Of a DNA stretch of 6,528 nt, positions 5,526 to 6,528 are shown piece by piece. The DNA is from Pseudomonadota bacterium (GTDB taxonomy: Bacteria; Pseudomonadota; Alphaproteobacteria; Reyranellales; Reyranellaceae). The notes beneath the pieces were generated by a model. The model had not been told where the DNA came from. It saw only the letters and a list, made by a program, of their open reading frames with translations, and ran no database searches. Location: positions 1-6,528 of the forward strand of contig JAEWIV010000369.1 in NCBI GenBank assembly GCA_023386865.1, in the 5' to 3' direction. Within the stretch, counting starts at the first letter, position 1, and each line of letters opens with the position of its first letter. Position numbers and translations under genes: made by a program.

Positions 5526-6528
5526 ATGCTCAAGAAGTACATGGCCGCCGGCGTCGCCGCGGCCGCGCTGGTCGGCGCCGCGGGTACGGCGTACGCCGGC
5601 AAGGACCTCGATACGATCAAGGCGCGCGGCAGCCTGATCTGCGGCGTCGCCACCGGCGTGGCGGGCTTCGCCAGCGCCGATAGCCAGGGCAAGTGGACGG
5701 GTCTCGACGTCGACACGTGCCGCGCCATCGCCGCGGCGATCTTCGGCGATGCCGACAAGGTCAAGTTCGTGCCGACTACGGCCCAGCAGCGCTTCACGGC
5801 GCTCCAATCGGGCGAGGTCGACCTGCTGGTCCGCACGACCACGTGGACCCTGACGCGCGACACGGCGCTCGGCTTCGACTTCACCGGCGTCAACTACTAC
5901 GACGGCCAGGGCTTCATGGTGAACAAGAAGCTCGGCGTGAAGAGCGCCAAGGAGCTGAACGGCGCCACGGTCTGCGTCCAGCCCGGCACGACGACCGAGC
6001 TCAACCTCGCCGACTACTTCCGCGCCAACAAGATGAACTTCAAGCCGGTCGTCATCGAGAAGGTCGAGGAAGTCCGCGCCGCCTTCTTCGCCGGCCGCTG
6101 CGACGTGTTCACCACCGACGCCTCGGGCCTCTACTCGACGCGCGCGGCCAACGCGCCGAACCCGGACGACTACATCATCCTGCCGGAGATCATCTCCAAG
6201 GAGCCGCTCGGACCGCTCGTGCGCCACGGCGACAACCAGTTCGCCGACATCGTGCGCTGGACCTTGTTCGCCCAGATCGAGGCCGAGGAGTACGGCATCA
6301 CCTCGAAGAACATCGACGAGATGATGAAGAGCGACAATCCGACGATCAAGCGCATCCTGGGCGTCACCCCGGGCATGGGCAAGGCGCTCGGCGTCGACGA
6401 AAAGTGGGTCTACAACATCATCAAGCAGGTCGGTAATTACGGCGAGATGTTCGAGCGCAACGTGGGCATGGGCTCGCCGCTCAAGATCGCCCGCGGCCAG
6501 AACGCGCTGTGGACCCAGGGCGGCCTGC
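5526..6528 (+). CDS. aapJ: General L-amino acid ABC transporter, periplasmic binding protein (AapJ/BztA type), 3'-partial
   Basis: The window holds 334 codons of a family usually about 340 residues long, so only the last few residues are missing. It opens with a clean signal peptide (KK, Ala-rich core, AYA cleavage after residue 24). The mature protein is a family 3 binding protein with AapJ hallmarks: DLDTIKARGSLICGV, GLDVDTCRAIAAAIFGD, RFTALQSGEVDLL, YYDGQGFMVNKKLGV, QPGTTTELNLADYFRAN, GRCDVFTTDASGLYSTRA, LPEIISKEPLGPLVRHGD and the terminal QNALWTQGGL. It captures amino acids in the periplasm for an AapQMP/BztBCD-type permease, whose genes would be expected just right of the window. AAGGA at 5517-5521 lies four bases before the ATG and supports the start. 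One small departure is VRTTTWT at 102-108, where I recall SRNTTWT as usual. In rhizobia this transporter has broad amino acid specificity; that here is inferred. Confidence 0.93.
   Translation, partial: MLKKYMAAGVAAAALVGAAGTAYAGKDLDTIKARGSLICGVATGVAGFASADSQGKWTGLDVDTCRAIAAAIFGDADKVKFVPTTAQQRFTALQSGEVDLLVRTTTWTLTRDTALGFDFTGVNYYDGQGFMVNKKLGVKSAKELNGATVCVQPGTTTELNLADYFRANKMNFKPVVIEKVEEVRAAFFAGRCDVFTTDASGLYSTRAANAPNPDDYIILPEIISKEPLGPLVRHGDNQFADIVRWTLFAQIEAEEYGITSKNIDEMMKSDNPTIKRILGVTPGMGKALGVDEKWVYNIIKQVGNYGEMFERNVGMGSPLKIARGQNALWTQGGL

Noticed and set aside
3959..5893. 644-codon open frame on the minus strand
   Set aside because: It is antisense to the M23 peptidase and the start of aapJ, both of which have clear motifs. 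It is a compositional shadow.
5142..6227. 361-codon open frame on the minus strand
   Set aside because: It is antisense to the aapJ-like gene and has no family motifs. It exists because stop codons are rare in GC-rich antisense frames.

Overview
The window reads as chromosomal DNA from a G+C-rich alphaproteobacterium. Coding third positions are almost all G or C, long antisense shadow ORFs are common, and the right-hand gene is a textbook AapJ/BztA-type general amino acid binding protein, a family typical of rhizobia and relatives. A Reyranella/Bradyrhizobium-like source is my impression only. I see no phage genes, transposase, integrase, tRNA, rRNA or CRISPR array, and no gap of more than 300 bases without a gene.

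Layout from left to right. (1) Positions 1-1295, plus strand: the C-terminal four-fifths or so of a family 5 (dipeptide/oligopeptide-type) ABC transporter solute-binding protein. It is cut by the window edge and interrupted by an in-frame TAG at 951-953; the same frame continues with good family sequence to a normal TGA. (2) Positions 1330-2211, minus strand: a complete pirin-family cupin protein that converges on the binding-protein gene. A GC-rich hairpin lies in the 34 bases between the two stop codons. (3) Positions 2250-3719, plus strand: the CoA-binding alpha-type half of an NDP-forming acyl-CoA synthetase, divergent from pirin with only 38 bases between the start codons. No ATP-grasp partner is visible. 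(4) Positions 3720-3901: a comparatively AT-rich spacer with a terminator-like hairpin and U-tract, then a strong 8-bp hairpin ahead of the next gene. (5) Positions 3902-5311, plus strand: an exported M23 (LytM-type) peptidoglycan peptidase with all zinc and catalytic residues. (6) Positions 5312-5525: a spacer with a GC hairpin and a 7-2-7 inverted repeat. (7) Position 5526 to the window end, plus strand: an aapJ-like gene lacking only its last few codons.

The genes do not form one pathway. They are separate transcription units: two nutrient-uptake binding proteins, a divergent pirin/acyl-CoA synthetase pair, and a cell-wall hydrolase. I do not see a new biological system here. The points most worth a second look are the single nonsense codon in the first gene, the orphan synthetase alpha subunit, and the symmetrical elements ahead of the peptidase and aapJ genes.
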